Shown: one piece after another, positions 1-10,069 of the stretch | How positions within the stretch are numbered: the first letter of the stretch is position 1 | How the letters are laid out: each line of letters opens with the position of its first letter | Origin: Burkholderia sp. WSM2230 | GTDB taxonomy: Bacteria > Pseudomonadota > Gammaproteobacteria > Burkholderiales > Burkholderiaceae | Direction of reading: 5' to 3' | Assembly: GCF_000472445.1 (NCBI RefSeq) | Contig: NZ_AXAJ01000007.1 | Location: forward strand, 124,750 to 188,749 | Length of the DNA: 64,000 nt | Translations under genes and position numbers: made by a program | The notes under the pieces: generated by a model | What the model was told of the DNA's origin: nothing | Seen by the model: only the letters and a program-made list of their open reading frames with translations | The model's database searches: none

Positions 1-1130
1 GCGACAGCGTGCCCGATCCGAAGATCGAACATCCGCGTGACGCGATCATCAAGGTGTCGAGCTGCGCGATATGCGGCTCCGATCTTCACCTCTACGACGG
101 CTTCATGCCCGGTATGGAATCCGGCGACATCATGGGTCACGAATTCATGGGCGAGGTGGTGGAAGTCGGCAACGAGAACACCGCGCTGAAGGTCGGCGAC
201 CGCATCGTCGTGCCGTTCACGATTATCTGCGGGGAATGCGATCAATGCAGGCGCGGCAACTTCTCGGTGTGCGAACGCAGTAACCGCAACAAGGACGTCG
301 CCGACAAGATGTTCGGCCACACGACAGCAGGTCTCTTCGGCTATACGCACCTGACGGGCGGTTATCCCGGCGGACAGGCCGAGTTCGTGCGCGTGCCGTA
401 CGCGGACAAAACGCACGTGAAAATTCCCGACGGTCTCACCGACGAACAGGTGCTGTTTCTCGGCGACATCTTTCCGACCGGCTGGCAAGCCGCTGTGCAA
501 TGCGATATCGAACCGACCGACACGGTCGCGATCTGGGGCGCGGGTCCCGTCGGGCAAATGGCGATTCGCAGCGCCGTGCTGCTCGGCGCGAAGCAGGTGA
601 TTGTGATCGACTGCGTGCCCGAGCGTCTTTCGATGGCGCGCGCGGGCGGTGCCGTCACGATCGACTTCAAGGAAGAAAGCGTGCTCGAGCGATTGAAGGA
701 ACTGACGGGCGGCAAAGGCCCGGAGAAATGTATCGACGCCGTGGGCATGGAATCGCACGCCACGCGCTCGCTGGACGCAATGTACGACCGCGCGAAGCAG
801 GCCGTGATGCTCGAAACGGACCGCCCGCATGTACTGCGCGAGATGATCTATGTTTGCCGTCCTGCTGGAACGTTGTCCGTGCCTGGCGTGTACGGCGGGC
901 TGCTGGACAAGATTCCGTTCGGTGCGTCCATGAACAAGGGACTCACGTGGCGCATGGGGCAAACGCACGTGAACCGGTGGACCGACGACCTGTTGCGGCG
1001 AATCCAGCAAGGGCAGATCGATCCGTCGTTCGTAATCACGCATACGGTTTCGCTGGATGACGGTCCGCGCATGTACAAGACGTTTCGCGACAAGGAAGAC
1101 GGCTGCATCAAGGTCGTGCTGAAGCCTTGA
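1..1130 (+). CDS. Zinc-dependent alcohol dehydrogenase, 5' end cut by the window
   Basis: Medium-chain dehydrogenase/reductase that oxidises an alcohol, or reduces an aldehyde, with NAD(P). The visible part opens in the GroES-like domain. The catalytic-zinc region has CAICGSD followed by GHEFMG, the structural-zinc loop is [15 protein letters not shown], and a Rossmann motif WGAGPVG follows. The C-terminus is complete and the stop is TGA. The frame is open back to base 3 with family-like sequence (DSVPDPK), so the GTG at 9 is probably internal and the true start lies upstream; family members usually carry about 15 more N-terminal residues. The substrate cannot be read from sequence; the glutathione-independent formaldehyde dehydrogenase-like subgroup is one possibility. 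Confidence 0.9.
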   Translation, partial: DSVPDPKIEHPRDAIIKVSSCAICGSDLHLYDGFMPGMESGDIMGHEFMGEVVEVGNENTALKVGDRIVVPFTIICGECDQCRRGNFSVCERSNRNKDVADKMFGHTTAGLFGYTHLTGGYPGGQAEFVRVPYADKTHVKIPDGLTDEQVLFLGDIFPTGWQAAVQCDIEPTDTVAIWGAGPVGQMAIRSAVLLGAKQVIVIDCVPERLSMARAGGAVTIDFKEESVLERLKELTGGKGPEKCIDAVGMESHATRSLDAMYDRAKQAVMLETDRPHVLREMIYVCRPAGTLSVPGVYGGLLDKIPFGASMNKGLTWRMGQTHVNRWTDDLLRRIQQGQIDPSFVITHTVSLDDGPRMYKTFRDKEDGCIKVVLKP

Positions 1131-1177
1131 CGGTTTGTGCGGCCGGTCGCGGCGGACTGTGACTTGCTGTCACTGTC

Positions 1178-1201
1178 ATGCAAAGCGCGCTGCATTTTTT
1201 T
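1178..1201 (+). terminator. Possible weak terminator after the alcohol dehydrogenase
   Basis: A five-base stem (ATGCA/TGCAT) with an eight-base loop runs straight into seven T residues, about 50 bases after the dehydrogenase stop. The stem is short, so this is only a candidate. Confidence 0.3.
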
Positions 1202-1253
1202 GGGCATGAGAGAGCGGCGTTAATCGCGGCTCTTTACGATGAAGGTGACGCAA

Positions 1254-1865
1254 ATGGATTCTCGGAGTGACTCGAAGCAGGAGGGCGCTCGCGCGCTGAA
1301 GGAAAGGCTGCCGCAACCGGATTCGATCGCGCGCGGCCTCGGCTGGTTCAGCATTGCACTGGGTGTCGCGGAACTCGTCGCGCCTCGCATGATGGCCCGC
1401 GTCGCCGGCGTGGAGACAGGCGACGGCGCCATGCGTTTTTATGGCTTGCGCGAGCTGGCGTGCGGCGTTGGCATTCTGGCGTCGCGTAATCCACGGCCGT
1501 TTTTATGGGCACGCGTGGGCGGCGATGCGCTCGATCTCGGCACGCTGGCGCTGTCGTCGAACAGGTTGAGCGCGCGCGAGCGGCAACGCGCGGGCGTTGC
1601 GGCGGTCAACGTTGCGTGCGTCACGGCGCTCGACGTGTATGCCGCGACGTGTGCGTCCAACGCGCCGCGCGGGCAGTCCCTCGACTACAGCGACCGCACG
1701 GGTTTCGCGAAATCGGCGGAGCAGATGCGCGGCGCCGCGCTCGCGGACTTCAAAACGCCCCGCGATATGCGCACGCCCGAGGCCCTCGCGCCATACACGC
1801 GTAGCGAGCGTTCGGCGTCGCAGGCGGGAGTTGGACGCGTCGGCAGCGCGACGAACGGAGCATGA
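1254..1865 (+). CDS. Small integral membrane protein, unknown function
   Basis: A 203-residue protein with at least three hydrophobic stretches (around FSIALGVAELVAP, ELACGVGILAS and VAAVNVACVTALDVYAA) and a hydrophilic tail of about 65 residues. It resembles the N-terminal membrane half of proteins annotated as cyclase/dehydrase in Burkholderiaceae, but no SRPBCC/cyclase domain is present. I chose ATG 1254 because AAGGTGA at 1242-1248 gives a good Shine-Dalgarno with five-base spacing; the in-frame ATG at 1239 has none. It stands alone between the dehydrogenase and a convergent small gene. Confidence 0.7.
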   Translation: MDSRSDSKQEGARALKERLPQPDSIARGLGWFSIALGVAELVAPRMMARVAGVETGDGAMRFYGLRELACGVGILASRNPRPFLWARVGGDALDLGTLALSSNRLSARERQRAGVAAVNVACVTALDVYAATCASNAPRGQSLDYSDRTGFAKSAEQMRGAALADFKTPRDMRTPEALAPYTRSERSASQAGVGRVGSATNGA

Positions 1866-1964
1866 GTGGGCGAAGCGTATCTGTTCGCGTTGCGGGTACG
1901 CTTCGTTTCATTTCGGTTTCGGTAACCACGTGCGGCGATTCCGGCCATCGGAGAGCGGGCCGGC

Positions 1965-2222
1965 TCAAGCACCCAAGTCGTCCTTAGTGGTGGGATGCCC
2001 CTTCGCGCCGCCCGGTTCCAGATCCGGGTCGACGTGATCGTGCTCGGGTGTGTACGGCCCTTCTGACGGATGATCTTTTCCTTTTGGAATGAGCGTGGCG
2101 TCCATGCTTCCGTGCGGGCGCTGTTCGACTGTGCCATCGGACTTCACCTTCACGTCGCCATCGCGAACCCGTTCACGCCGTTGGTCCGCGCGTTCGACCG
2201 GATCGGACGGTTCCTGATTCAT
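1965..2222 (-). CDS. Small highly charged hydrophilic protein
   Basis: An 85-residue protein rich in Asp, Glu, Lys, Arg, Pro and Gly, with no hydrophobic core and no cysteine. The composition suggests an unstructured, hydrophilin-like protein, as is common among stress-induced proteins. AAGGAG-like sequence (GAAAGGAGAAAGCG on the coding strand) stands just before the ATG, supporting a real gene. It is divergent from recQ. Function unknown. Confidence 0.65.
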   Translation of the reverse strand: MNQEPSDPVERADQRRERVRDGDVKVKSDGTVEQRPHGSMDATLIPKGKDHPSEGPYTPEHDHVDPDLEPGGAKGHPTTKDDLGA

Positions 2223-2371
2223 CGCTTTCTCCTTTCGGTTCGTTCACGCATTCGTTCATGCACATCATGCATCGAGCAAACGCGATACCCGCGGCGCGCT
2301 GCACGCGAATTGCTGTCAACTTTCATCTCACCGCGGGCGAGCGTGCCCGCCAAGGACACCAGCTTCCAGCC

Positions 2372-4120
2372 ATGACACTCGACCAACGGCTTCGCAGCAT
2401 GCGCAAGACCATGCGCGACATGTTCGGCATCGCGCGTTTGCGCGCCGGCCAGGAGGACATCATCCGCAGCGTATTGCAACATCGCGACACGCTCGCCACG
2501 ATGCCGACCGGCGCGGGCAAGTCGCTGTGCTATCAGTTGCCCGCGTTGCATCTGGATGGCATGACGCTTGTCGTCTCGCCGTTGATCGCGCTGATGAAGG
2601 ACCAGGCCGACAAGCTGCTCGCGGCGGGCATCGACTGCACGCTCGTGAACAGCACGCTTAAGAGCCGCGCCGAGCGCGAAGCGCTGCAACGCATAGCAGC
2701 GGGCGACAGCGGCATTGTGTTCGTGACGCCGGAGCGTCTCGCGCAGCCGGCCTTCATCGAAACGTTGCGCGCGCGCCCGGAGAATCGCGTCGGCCTCGTG
2801 GTCGTGGACGAAGCGCACTGCGTGTCGCATTGGGGACACGATTTCCGCCCCGCGTTCCTCGAGATCGCGGCGGCGGTGAAGGCGCTTGGGCAGCCGCCCG
2901 TGCTCGCGTTGACTGCCACGGCAACGCCGCGCGTGATCGACGACATCGTTCATTCGCTCGCGTTGCGCGAGCCGCGCGTGGTTCGCACCGGCACGTATCG
3001 CGAGAATCTGCGCTATCGCGTGGTACAGGTCAGCACGGCGGGTGGCAAGGACGGCGCTGCGCGCGCAACGGCCGCGAAGCGCGAGCAACTGTCGACGCTG
3101 ATCGCGTCTCTTCAGGGCACCGGCATCGTCTATGCGGCCACCGTGCGCGACGTCGACCGCATCTACGGCTGGCTGTCAGAAGCCGGGGAATCGGTCTCAC
3201 GCTACCACGGTCGGATGGCGGCGGCCGCGCGCGAAGAGGCGCAGGAACAGTTCATGTCCGGCACGACCCGCCTGATGGTCGCGACGAACGCGTTCGGCAT
3301 GGGCATCGACAAGGCGGACATACGCTTCGTGATTCATTACCAGATGCCTGGCAGTCTGGATGCGTACTATCAGGAGACGGGCCGCGCGGGCCGCGATGGA
3401 GAACCCGCCGATTGCGTGCTGCTGTTCGATCTGAACGACAAGCGCATCCAGCAGTTCTTTCTCGCCGGGCGCTATCCGAGTGTCGAACTCGCGCAGCGCG
3501 TGTATGACGCGTTGGCGGCGCGTGTCGGCGAAGACCCGAAGGGCGCGACGCTGAAGGCGCTCAAAGAAGCGTTGCCTGAAGTGGGCGCGGGCAAGCTGGA
3601 AGTCGCCTTGAACATGCTGGTCGATGCGCGCGTGGCGGGCCGCGACCGTCAGCGCCGCTATCGTCTGCGCGAACATGACGACGCACGGCAGCCGGCGCGC
3701 GACACGGTCGCGCAAGCCGCAGCGCAATTCGAGCAGATGAGCGCGCACGACAGGCAGACGCTGCAGGCGATGATCGACTACGCGCAAACCGGGCAATGCC
3801 GCTGGCGCGCGATTCTGGACTATTACGGCGATGCGCCTGCTGTCGAGCGCTGCGGTGTGTGCGATAACTGTGTGCGTCCGCCGCAGATCGATGTGGCGCC
3901 GGAGGCTATCGTTGCGGGCGAAACGTCAGCGCATGAACTCTCGCCGACCAGCAGGAAAGCGCCGCCCAAACCGCGCATCTGGGCTCCTGGCGATGCAGTG
4001 CGCGTGCCGCGTTACGGTGCGGGCGAAGTCGCGCTCGCGAGCGGCGAACAGGTGGCCGTGCAATTCCCGGACGGCAGCACCCGCACGTTTCTCGCGAGCT
4101 ACGTAAGAGCCGGACGCTGA
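2372..4120 (+). CDS. recQ: ATP-dependent DNA helicase RecQ, without HRDC domain
   Basis: A 3'-5' DNA helicase acting in recombination and repair. From the ATG at 2372 the product is 582 residues. It has Walker [10 protein letters not shown] (43-51), the Walker B DEAH box (146-149) followed by the RecQ-type HWGHDFRP segment, the TATAT motif III, and [10 protein letters not shown] motif VI. The RQC-type zinc cluster has Cys476, Cys494, Cys497 and Cys500. The C-terminus ends in a short beta-rich segment ([10 protein letters not shown]) instead of an HRDC domain, so this is a shorter RecQ than the E. coli protein. The frame is open upstream to 2258 but that extension does not look like protein. 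The 3' end overlaps the convergent decarboxylase gene by 22 bases. Confidence 0.93.
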   Translation: MTLDQRLRSMRKTMRDMFGIARLRAGQEDIIRSVLQHRDTLATMPTGAGKSLCYQLPALHLDGMTLVVSPLIALMKDQADKLLAAGIDCTLVNSTLKSRAEREALQRIAAGDSGIVFVTPERLAQPAFIETLRARPENRVGLVVVDEAHCVSHWGHDFRPAFLEIAAAVKALGQPPVLALTATATPRVIDDIVHSLALREPRVVRTGTYRENLRYRVVQVSTAGGKDGAARATAAKREQLSTLIASLQGTGIVYAATVRDVDRIYGWLSEAGESVSRYHGRMAAAAREEAQEQFMSGTTRLMVATNAFGMGIDKADIRFVIHYQMPGSLDAYYQETGRAGRDGEPADCVLLFDLNDKRIQQFFLAGRYPSVELAQRVYDALAARVGEDPKGATLKALKEALPEVGAGKLEVALNMLVDARVAGRDRQRRYRLREHDDARQPARDTVAQAAAQFEQMSAHDRQTLQAMIDYAQTGQCRWRAILDYYGDAPAVERCGVCDNCVRPPQIDVAPEAIVAGETSAHELSPTSRKAPPKPRIWAPGDAVRVPRYGAGEVALASGEQVAVQFPDGSTRTFLASYVRAGR

Positions 4121-5106
4121 GTCGCGGGCTCCGTGGAGGTGTCCACTGCGGAGCCCGCCTCGATCCGCGCGCGGAAGTACCGCGCGGTTTGCTTCAGCCC
4201 CTCGTCGAGCGAGGTTTGCGGCTGCCAGCCGAGCAGTTCGCGCGCGCGCGAAATGTCCGGCTGCCGATGCCACGGATCGTCCGTCGGCAATGGATGCAAT
4301 TCGAGCGGAGAGTTCGAGCCGGTAATCGCGACGATCCGCTCTGCAATTTCGCGCATGCTCACTTCGTGCGGATTGCCCAGATTGACGGGGCCGCCTGGAT
4401 CGTCGGCGGTATTCATCAGGCGGATGAAGGCGTCGATCATGTCGTCCACGTAGCAGAACGAACGCGTTTGCGAGCCGTCGCCGTAGAGCGTGAGCGGCTC
4501 CCCGCGCAGCGCCTGCATCATGAAGTTCGATACCACGCGGCCATCGGCGGGATGCATGCGCGGCCCATACGTGTTGAAGATTCGCGCAATGCGAATCGAC
4601 AAGCCATGCTGGCGGCGGTAGTCCATGAAAAGCGTTTCTGCGCAGCGCTTGCCCTCGTCGTAACAGGAGCGCGGTCCGATCGGATTCACATGGCCCCAGT
4701 AGTCTTCCTTCTGCGGATGCACGAGTGCATCGCCGTACACCTCGCTTGTCGACGCCTGAAAAATCCTGGCCTTCACGCGCTTCGCGAGGCCGAGCATGTT
4801 GATTGCGCCATGCACGCTCGTCTTGGTGGTTTGCACCGGGTCGTGCTGATAATGAATCGGCGATGCGGGACACGCGAGGTTGTAGATTTCGTCCACCTCG
4901 ACATACAAAGGAAATGTCACGTCGTGACGCATCAGCTCGAAGTTCGCGCAGTCCAGCAGATGCGCAATGTTGTCCTTCGTGCCCGTATAGAAGTTGTCCA
5001 CGCACAGCACGTCGTGGCCCTGCGTGACGAGCCGCTCGCACAGGTGCGAGCCGAGAAAGCCGGCGCCGCCTGTGACCAGAATCCGCTTGCGAGTGAGTTC
5101 TTTCAT
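4099..5106 (-). CDS. UDP-glucuronate decarboxylase (UDP-xylose synthase), NAD-dependent
   Basis: A short-chain dehydrogenase/epimerase-fold enzyme that by family converts UDP-glucuronate to UDP-xylose. The 335-residue protein has TGGAGFLG (12-19) for NAD binding, the STSEVYG segment, the catalytic pair Tyr149/Lys153 and the FNTYGPRM and [11 protein letters not shown] segments typical of UXS-type decarboxylases. It is the last gene of the minus-strand glycan operon, 34 bases after the preceding glycosyltransferase stop. A GAGGA stands about ten bases before the ATG. A dTDP-glucose dehydratase or UDP-glucose epimerase is less likely given the RSFCYVDD and PHEVSM motifs. Confidence 0.88.
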   Translation of the reverse strand: MKELTRKRILVTGGAGFLGSHLCERLVTQGHDVLCVDNFYTGTKDNIAHLLDCANFELMRHDVTFPLYVEVDEIYNLACPASPIHYQHDPVQTTKTSVHGAINMLGLAKRVKARIFQASTSEVYGDALVHPQKEDYWGHVNPIGPRSCYDEGKRCAETLFMDYRRQHGLSIRIARIFNTYGPRMHPADGRVVSNFMMQALRGEPLTLYGDGSQTRSFCYVDDMIDAFIRLMNTADDPGGPVNLGNPHEVSMREIAERIVAITGSNSPLELHPLPTDDPWHRQPDISRARELLGWQPQTSLDEGLKQTARYFRARIEAGSAVDTSTEPATQRPALT

Positions 5107-5140
5107 GTCGTATCGTCCTCGTGATGATTCGACCCGCGGC

Positions 5141-6097
5141 TCATGCGGTGACCTGCAGCAGGGCGTCGTGCCAGTCCTGCGCGAAGCGGTCTATGTGGAA
5201 CCGCTCCAGCGCGGTGCGCCGGGCGCCTTCGCCAAGACGCCGTGCTTCCGCCGGGTCACGCAGCAACTCGTGCATCGCGTCAAGCAGTGCATTCACGTCG
5301 GTATGCACGAAGCCGTTTTCGCCGTTGCGAATCACGGTGGCGAGTTCCGTGGTCGCGAGCCCGACAATCGGCATGCCGATCGTCATCGCCTCGACAATCG
5401 CAAGGCCGAGACTGGTCCAGCGAATCGGATTGAAAAAGAAGCGGTAGCGCGCGGTGAACGCCGCGAGATCCAGATTGCCGATTTCGCCGATGCCGTCGAG
5501 GCGCTGCGCATCCATGCCAACCAGATCGAGCGGCACGCGCGTGCGCAGGTCAGCGAATACGTCCGCGCCCAGCCGCCGCCCGCGCTGTGCAAGATGATTC
5601 ACGACGACAATGCCGCGTTCCAGTTCGCCGCTGTAGCGCACGCCTTCGGGCACCACCACGCCGTGCTCGATCACGCGCGTGGGCGTCACGCCGCAATCCC
5701 ACATCAACTGGTTGAAGTGCGTGACGTGTACCAGCAGTGTGTCCGGATCGTCGACCCAATGCCACTGCTGGAACGGGTTTTCCTGCGGCGGATCGTGTTC
5801 GATATAGATGCGCGGCAGGCGCCGTTGCGCGTCGCTCAGCACATGCTCGCGGTCGTATTCCCAGTGCGTTCTGTGCTGATACAGCACGACGTCGAATTCC
5901 TGATCGGGCACGTCGTCCGCATTGATTTCGTGGACGTTGTCGCCCCACGGCAGCACGCCGACCTTGCCTGCATAGCCGGGCGGGTTGCCCGGCTTGGTGA
6001 CCAGATAGAAGTCGTGCGGCGCCTGGGTCAGGTAGTACAGATAGTTGCCGTGGACGTGCCATGTCAGCACACGCAGACGGCGGCAGTTACGCAGCAT
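5141..6097 (-). CDS. Glycosyltransferase, GT4-like
   Basis: A 318-residue cytoplasmic glycosyltransferase with a GT-B-type C-terminal half. The nucleotide-sugar site [18 protein letters not shown] matches the E-x7-E-type motif of GT4. Start at ATG 6097: this lies 11 bases inside the end of the upstream heptosyltransferase gene, so the two are translationally coupled. The longer frame to 6244 reads antisense-like sequence and was discarded. Shorter than most GT4 enzymes (about 370). Donor and acceptor cannot be read from sequence; UDP-xylose from the next gene is one plausible donor. Confidence 0.82.
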   Translation of the reverse strand: MLRNCRRLRVLTWHVHGNYLYYLTQAPHDFYLVTKPGNPPGYAGKVGVLPWGDNVHEINADDVPDQEFDVVLYQHRTHWEYDREHVLSDAQRRLPRIYIEHDPPQENPFQQWHWVDDPDTLLVHVTHFNQLMWDCGVTPTRVIEHGVVVPEGVRYSGELERGIVVVNHLAQRGRRLGADVFADLRTRVPLDLVGMDAQRLDGIGEIGNLDLAAFTARYRFFFNPIRWTSLGLAIVEAMTIGMPIVGLATTELATVIRNGENGFVHTDVNALLDAMHELLRDPAEARRLGEGARRTALERFHIDRFAQDWHDALLQVTA

Positions 6098-7226
6098 GAT
6101 GCAACTCCTCGAAGGGCCCGGTTCCTGTTTGCGTGTGCAATGCATACGGACCGGCGGGATGCGCGCCGCGAGCGTGGGCGAGTTGCGCGCGCGCCGTCTC
6201 GACCACGAGATCGACGCTGATGTTGAGCGCGCACGGATGACCATAGGGACATTCGCGGAACATGCACGGACGGCACGGCGGATAATCCGCGAGCACCCGA
6301 TGCCGCGCGTGATCGAGCGGCGCCCAGCGTTGCGTGTCGCTACCTGAAGCGATCACGACCGATGCGGTCGCCATGGCGGCGGCGATGTGCGAAATGCCGG
6401 TGTCGTTGCAAACCACCAGCCGCGCATGCGCGACGAGCGCAGCCAGTCCACCGAGCGAGGTCGCGCCGGCCAGGTGCAACGCGGGCGCGGTCATCGCGCC
6501 GAGCACCTCGCCGGTCAGCGATGCTTCCGCCGCTGTGCCGGTGATCGCGATCTGCCAGCCTTCGGCGGCGAGGCGATCCGCGACTTCAGCGAAACGTTCG
6601 GCGGGCCAGCGGCGCGAGGGTAGTTGCGCGCCCGGATGAACCAGCACGAGGCGCTGCGCCTCGATACCGTGGGTTGCCGCGAGCGACGCATATTCCTCGC
6701 CGTCGCGCTCGCTGAGCGGAAACCACAACTGCCGCTCGGCGGTTTCAGCGCCAAGCGCGCTCATCAAGGCGAGATAGCGCTCGGGCTCCGGCAGATCATC
6801 CGGCCAGCCGATGAATACGCCGTCGCGCGGTTGCTCGTCTGGCTGGACAAAGCCCGCGTACGCCCGTGCGCCGAATTGCAGCAGCAGATCGTTCGCGACG
6901 CCGCCGCTGCCATGCAGCTGAATCGCTAGATCGAAAGGTTGCGCACGCATCTGCTCGTAAAACGCGGGCAGGCCTTCGTTCGATTCGCGCTGCTCGGGAA
7001 AGCCCTCTGCACCGGGAAACACAATCAGTTCGTCGACGAGATCCGCATAACGCTCGACAAACGACTGCGCCCACGGCAAGCCGATCAGTGCAACATGCGC
7101 TTGCGGCGCGGCCTCGCGCAGCGCCCGCAGTGCGGGCACCGAGCACAGCATGTCGCCGAGTTGCAGCGCGCGAAAAATCGCTATGCGCCGCGGTGCGAGT
7201 GATGCGAGCAACGAGCCTGCATTCAT
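6087..7226 (-). CDS. ADP-heptose:LPS heptosyltransferase-like enzyme (GT9)
   Basis: A GT9-family enzyme of 379 residues. It opens with FRALQLGDMLCSVPALRALR, the hallmark start of heptosyltransferases, and has the C-terminal pattern VCNDTGISHIAAAM (compare the canonical NDTG-HIAAA). It ends with a Cys-rich segment (PPCRPCMFRECPYGHPC) seen in some GT9 enzymes of unknown acceptor. Start ATG 7226 overlaps the GT2 stop as ATGA. By family it transfers L-glycero-D-manno-heptose, but the non-core context leaves donor and acceptor open. Confidence 0.87.
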   Translation of the reverse strand: MNAGSLLASLAPRRIAIFRALQLGDMLCSVPALRALREAAPQAHVALIGLPWAQSFVERYADLVDELIVFPGAEGFPEQRESNEGLPAFYEQMRAQPFDLAIQLHGSGGVANDLLLQFGARAYAGFVQPDEQPRDGVFIGWPDDLPEPERYLALMSALGAETAERQLWFPLSERDGEEYASLAATHGIEAQRLVLVHPGAQLPSRRWPAERFAEVADRLAAEGWQIAITGTAAEASLTGEVLGAMTAPALHLAGATSLGGLAALVAHARLVVCNDTGISHIAAAMATASVVIASGSDTQRWAPLDHARHRVLADYPPCRPCMFRECPYGHPCALNISVDLVVETARAQLAHARGAHPAGPYALHTQTGTGPFEELHHAA

Positions 7227-8302
7227 AGGAAGAGCACCTTGTAACGTACCGCGCCGTAGAGCCGCCAGTAGATCGAGAGAAAAGGAATCGGAATGGACGT
7301 CCACGCCATTTCGGCAATGTGCCGCCAACTGCGGTCGCGCCCGCGCAAACGCATCACGCAGAAATAGACGGTCAATGCGAACCATGCGAGCAGGCCGAGG
7401 GTGATAGTCGTGGCGTCGCCCACCAGCGCGCCGATCAGCGCAGCGCATGCGGCGCACAGAATCAGGTAATAGAGCACCGGCGGCGATGAGCGAATCCGGG
7501 TCCTGAATAGTTCGGGATGCTTTTTATATAGAAGCGCGTCGAACTGGCTCTTCTTCTGCTGCGAGATGCTGACGCCCCAGCGCGCGGGGCGCACCGGATG
7601 CACGACAACCGCTTCGTTCGCGCGCACGATCTTGCCGCCGGCTTGCAGCAACGTGAACTGCAGGTCCGAGTCTTCGCGCCATGCCGCTGTGAAGCGTTCG
7701 TCGAAGCCGCCTGTCATGGTCAGAAAGCTTCGGGCTACGAACACATTGGCGGTGGCGAATTCGGCGCGTTCGAGACCGCTCGCATCGGCCTCGTAATCGG
7801 TGGGCGACGCGGGCAATGGAACGACGATTTTTCCCGCCGCAGCGGCCGCGCCCTGGCGAATCGCCGCGAGTCCTTCTTGCAACCAGTGTGGATCCGGCAG
7901 TGTGTCGTCGTCGGTGAAGGCGATTACCGGCGAGCGCGCCTGCTGCCAGCCCGCATTGCGCGCGCCCGCAGGGCCTTGCGTGCGAGTGACCGGCACATAG
8001 CGCACCGCGAGGCCGCGCGCGGCCTGTTCCGCAGCAATGCGAGCGACGCAGGCGCGCGTCGCTTCATCCGGACCGTCGTCGCACACCACGATTTCATAGC
8101 GTCCCGCGGGAAACTCCTGTTCGGTCAGCGCACGCAGGCAGGCGGCGAGCATATCGGGCCGCCGGTATGTCGGCACCACCACCGAGACGTCGAGGTGCGC
8201 GAGCAGCACGCCAGGATAGCCTGCCGCAATGGGCTCGGCCTCGCTATGCGGATTGCTGAAACTGCCCTGTACGCCGATGGGTCCCGTAGCGGATGGACTC
8301 AT
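7223..8302 (-). CDS. Glycosyltransferase family 2, membrane-anchored
   Basis: A 359-residue GT-A enzyme. The N-terminal catalytic domain shows VSVVVPTYRRPDML, CDDG and the metal-binding region AFTDDDTLPDP. The middle has FDERFTAAWREDSDLQ. The C-terminus carries two hydrophobic segments (around LYYLILCAACAALIGALV and ITLGLLAWFALTVYFCVM), so it probably sits at the inner membrane. The start ATG 8302 overlaps the carbamoyltransferase stop as ATGA, and its own stop overlaps the next gene the same way. The frame extends upstream to 8629 but that part is antisense to coding sequence. Confidence 0.87.
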   Translation of the reverse strand: MSPSATGPIGVQGSFSNPHSEAEPIAAGYPGVLLAHLDVSVVVPTYRRPDMLAACLRALTEQEFPAGRYEIVVCDDGPDEATRACVARIAAEQAARGLAVRYVPVTRTQGPAGARNAGWQQARSPVIAFTDDDTLPDPHWLQEGLAAIRQGAAAAAGKIVVPLPASPTDYEADASGLERAEFATANVFVARSFLTMTGGFDERFTAAWREDSDLQFTLLQAGGKIVRANEAVVVHPVRPARWGVSISQQKKSQFDALLYKKHPELFRTRIRSSPPVLYYLILCAACAALIGALVGDATTITLGLLAWFALTVYFCVMRLRGRDRSWRHIAEMAWTSIPIPFLSIYWRLYGAVRYKVLFL

Positions 8303-10044
8303 GCGCTGCCCCGCGTTTTGTCGACGAGGAACGGACCGATCACGAGTGCGTCGAGCGGCGAGGTCCAAAACGACTCCACCGCGTCGCGTGGCGAATTCAC
8401 CATCGGCTCGCCACGCGTGTTGAACGACGTATTCACGAGAATCGGCACGCCGGTGCGTTCGTTGAACGCGGCAAGCAGGTCGTAGTAGAGCGGATGCTGC
8501 GAACGGTTGACGGTCTGCACGCGTGCGGTGCCGTCTACATGCCGCACGGCGGGAATGCGCGCGGCCTTGTCGGCACGCACGTCGAACACGAACAGCATGA
8601 AGGGCGCGACGTTGCCGTTCACGAACCATTCGCTCGCGTGCTCTTCCATGACGACTGGCGCGACCGGCCGGAAGTCCTCGCGGTCCTTGATCTCGTTGAG
8701 CTTTGCCTGCATGTGCGGATCGACGGGCGACGCGAGGATAGAACGCGCGCCGAGCGCGCGCGGACCGAATTCCGTGCGGCCCTGATACCAGCCGATCACC
8801 TTGCCGCTCGCGAGCAGGTCCGCCGTTTCGCCTGCAATATCGTCAAGCCGCCGGTACGGCACCTTCGACCATTTGAGGAACTGTTCGATTTCCTCTTCGG
8901 GATACTCCGGGCCGAGGTACGCGTGATCCATCGTCCAACGACGCTTGCGATCGCCGTGTTCGCTGCGTTCGCGATAGTCGATCCACAGTGCCGCGCCGAG
9001 CGCGGTGCCCGCGTCGCCCGCTGCGGGTTGCACCCATACTTCGTCGAAGGGGCCTGCATCGCGCAGTTTCGAATTCATCACGCAGTTCAATGCGACGCCG
9101 CCCGCCATGCTGAGCTTTCGCAAACCGGTCTTGTCATGCAGCCAGCCCGCGAGTTGCAGCACGGTTTCTTCGAGCACGCGCTGCAACGAATGCGCGATGT
9201 CGAAGTGGCGCTGCTCGAGCGGACCACCGCGTTCGCGCGCCGGGCCAAAGCGCTTGACGAGGCGCGGGGCCTCCACCGTATAGCTGCCGTCGCCGCGATA
9301 ACGCACGATGTCGCGGAACACGTCGATGTATTCCGGCTTGCCGTACGACGCGAGCGCCATCACCTTGTACTCGTCCGAAGAATGCAGAAAGCCGAGCCAG
9401 TCGGTTACCGCTTCATAAAGCAGTCCTAGCGAGTGCGGCAACTCGACCTGTTTGAGCCGCGTGTATTCGCCGTCGACGAATTGGCCCATGCTCGTCGTCA
9501 CGCCTTCGCCGCGGCCGTCCATGGTGAGCACGGCAGTGTCGCCGTATGGCGCGGCGAGAAACGCGCTTGCTTCGTGCGCGAGGTGATGGTCGACAAAATG
9601 CCATTTGAAGCCGTTGTCGCGGTCCACGCCCTGAAAGCGCTTGCGCAGATGATGCGGCGCGCCGTCGAGCAACTGGCCCTTCGCGTTTGCGATGTAGCTG
9701 AGAAAGAGCGGGTCCCACGGCGATGCGGAAGGGTCGGACAGGCGCGTGTTGGCCGGATCGAACGGCAGCTCGATGGTCGCGCCGGGGCGCTTCGGCATGC
9801 CGCTAAAGAGGCTCGGATCGTACGAGTACGCAACATGGTCGACGTCGGCAAGCGTGATGCCGGCGGCTTTCAGGCAGTAGTCGATCGCATCGAACGGCAG
9901 TTGCCAGGTCGAGAAGGGCACGGGGCGCTTCGCATGCTTGACGTGCGTGAAGCGTTCGTCTTCGGCGGCGGCGAGCACCACACCGTCGCGCAGCAGGGCT
10001 GCGGCGCTGTCGTGATAGACGGCATTGATTCCGAGTGTGTACAT
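8299..10044 (-). CDS. O-carbamoyltransferase of the NodU/CmcH/TobZ family
   Basis: A 581-residue enzyme expected to use carbamoyl phosphate and ATP to place a carbamoyl group on a sugar hydroxyl. The N-terminal Kae1-like domain has the metal-binding HHLAH motif (His153, His154, His157) and TMDGRGEG (174-181). The C-terminal YrdC-like domain has GWYQGRTEFGPRALGARSIL and LVNTSFNTRGEP, both strongly conserved in the family. Length matches the family (about 570-600). It sits between two glycosyltransferase genes, so the acceptor is probably the glycan built by this operon. The Shine-Dalgarno is weak; a 25-base gap separates it from the upstream gene. Confidence 0.92.
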   Translation of the reverse strand: MYTLGINAVYHDSAAALLRDGVVLAAAEDERFTHVKHAKRPVPFSTWQLPFDAIDYCLKAAGITLADVDHVAYSYDPSLFSGMPKRPGATIELPFDPANTRLSDPSASPWDPLFLSYIANAKGQLLDGAPHHLRKRFQGVDRDNGFKWHFVDHHLAHEASAFLAAPYGDTAVLTMDGRGEGVTTSMGQFVDGEYTRLKQVELPHSLGLLYEAVTDWLGFLHSSDEYKVMALASYGKPEYIDVFRDIVRYRGDGSYTVEAPRLVKRFGPARERGGPLEQRHFDIAHSLQRVLEETVLQLAGWLHDKTGLRKLSMAGGVALNCVMNSKLRDAGPFDEVWVQPAAGDAGTALGAALWIDYRERSEHGDRKRRWTMDHAYLGPEYPEEEIEQFLKWSKVPYRRLDDIAGETADLLASGKVIGWYQGRTEFGPRALGARSILASPVDPHMQAKLNEIKDREDFRPVAPVVMEEHASEWFVNGNVAPFMLFVFDVRADKAARIPAVRHVDGTARVQTVNRSQHPLYYDLLAAFNERTGVPILVNTSFNTRGEPMVNSPRDAVESFWTSPLDALVIGPFLVDKTRGSA

Positions 10045-10069
10045 GGGCGTTCGCTGTAGGAGTGGGTTG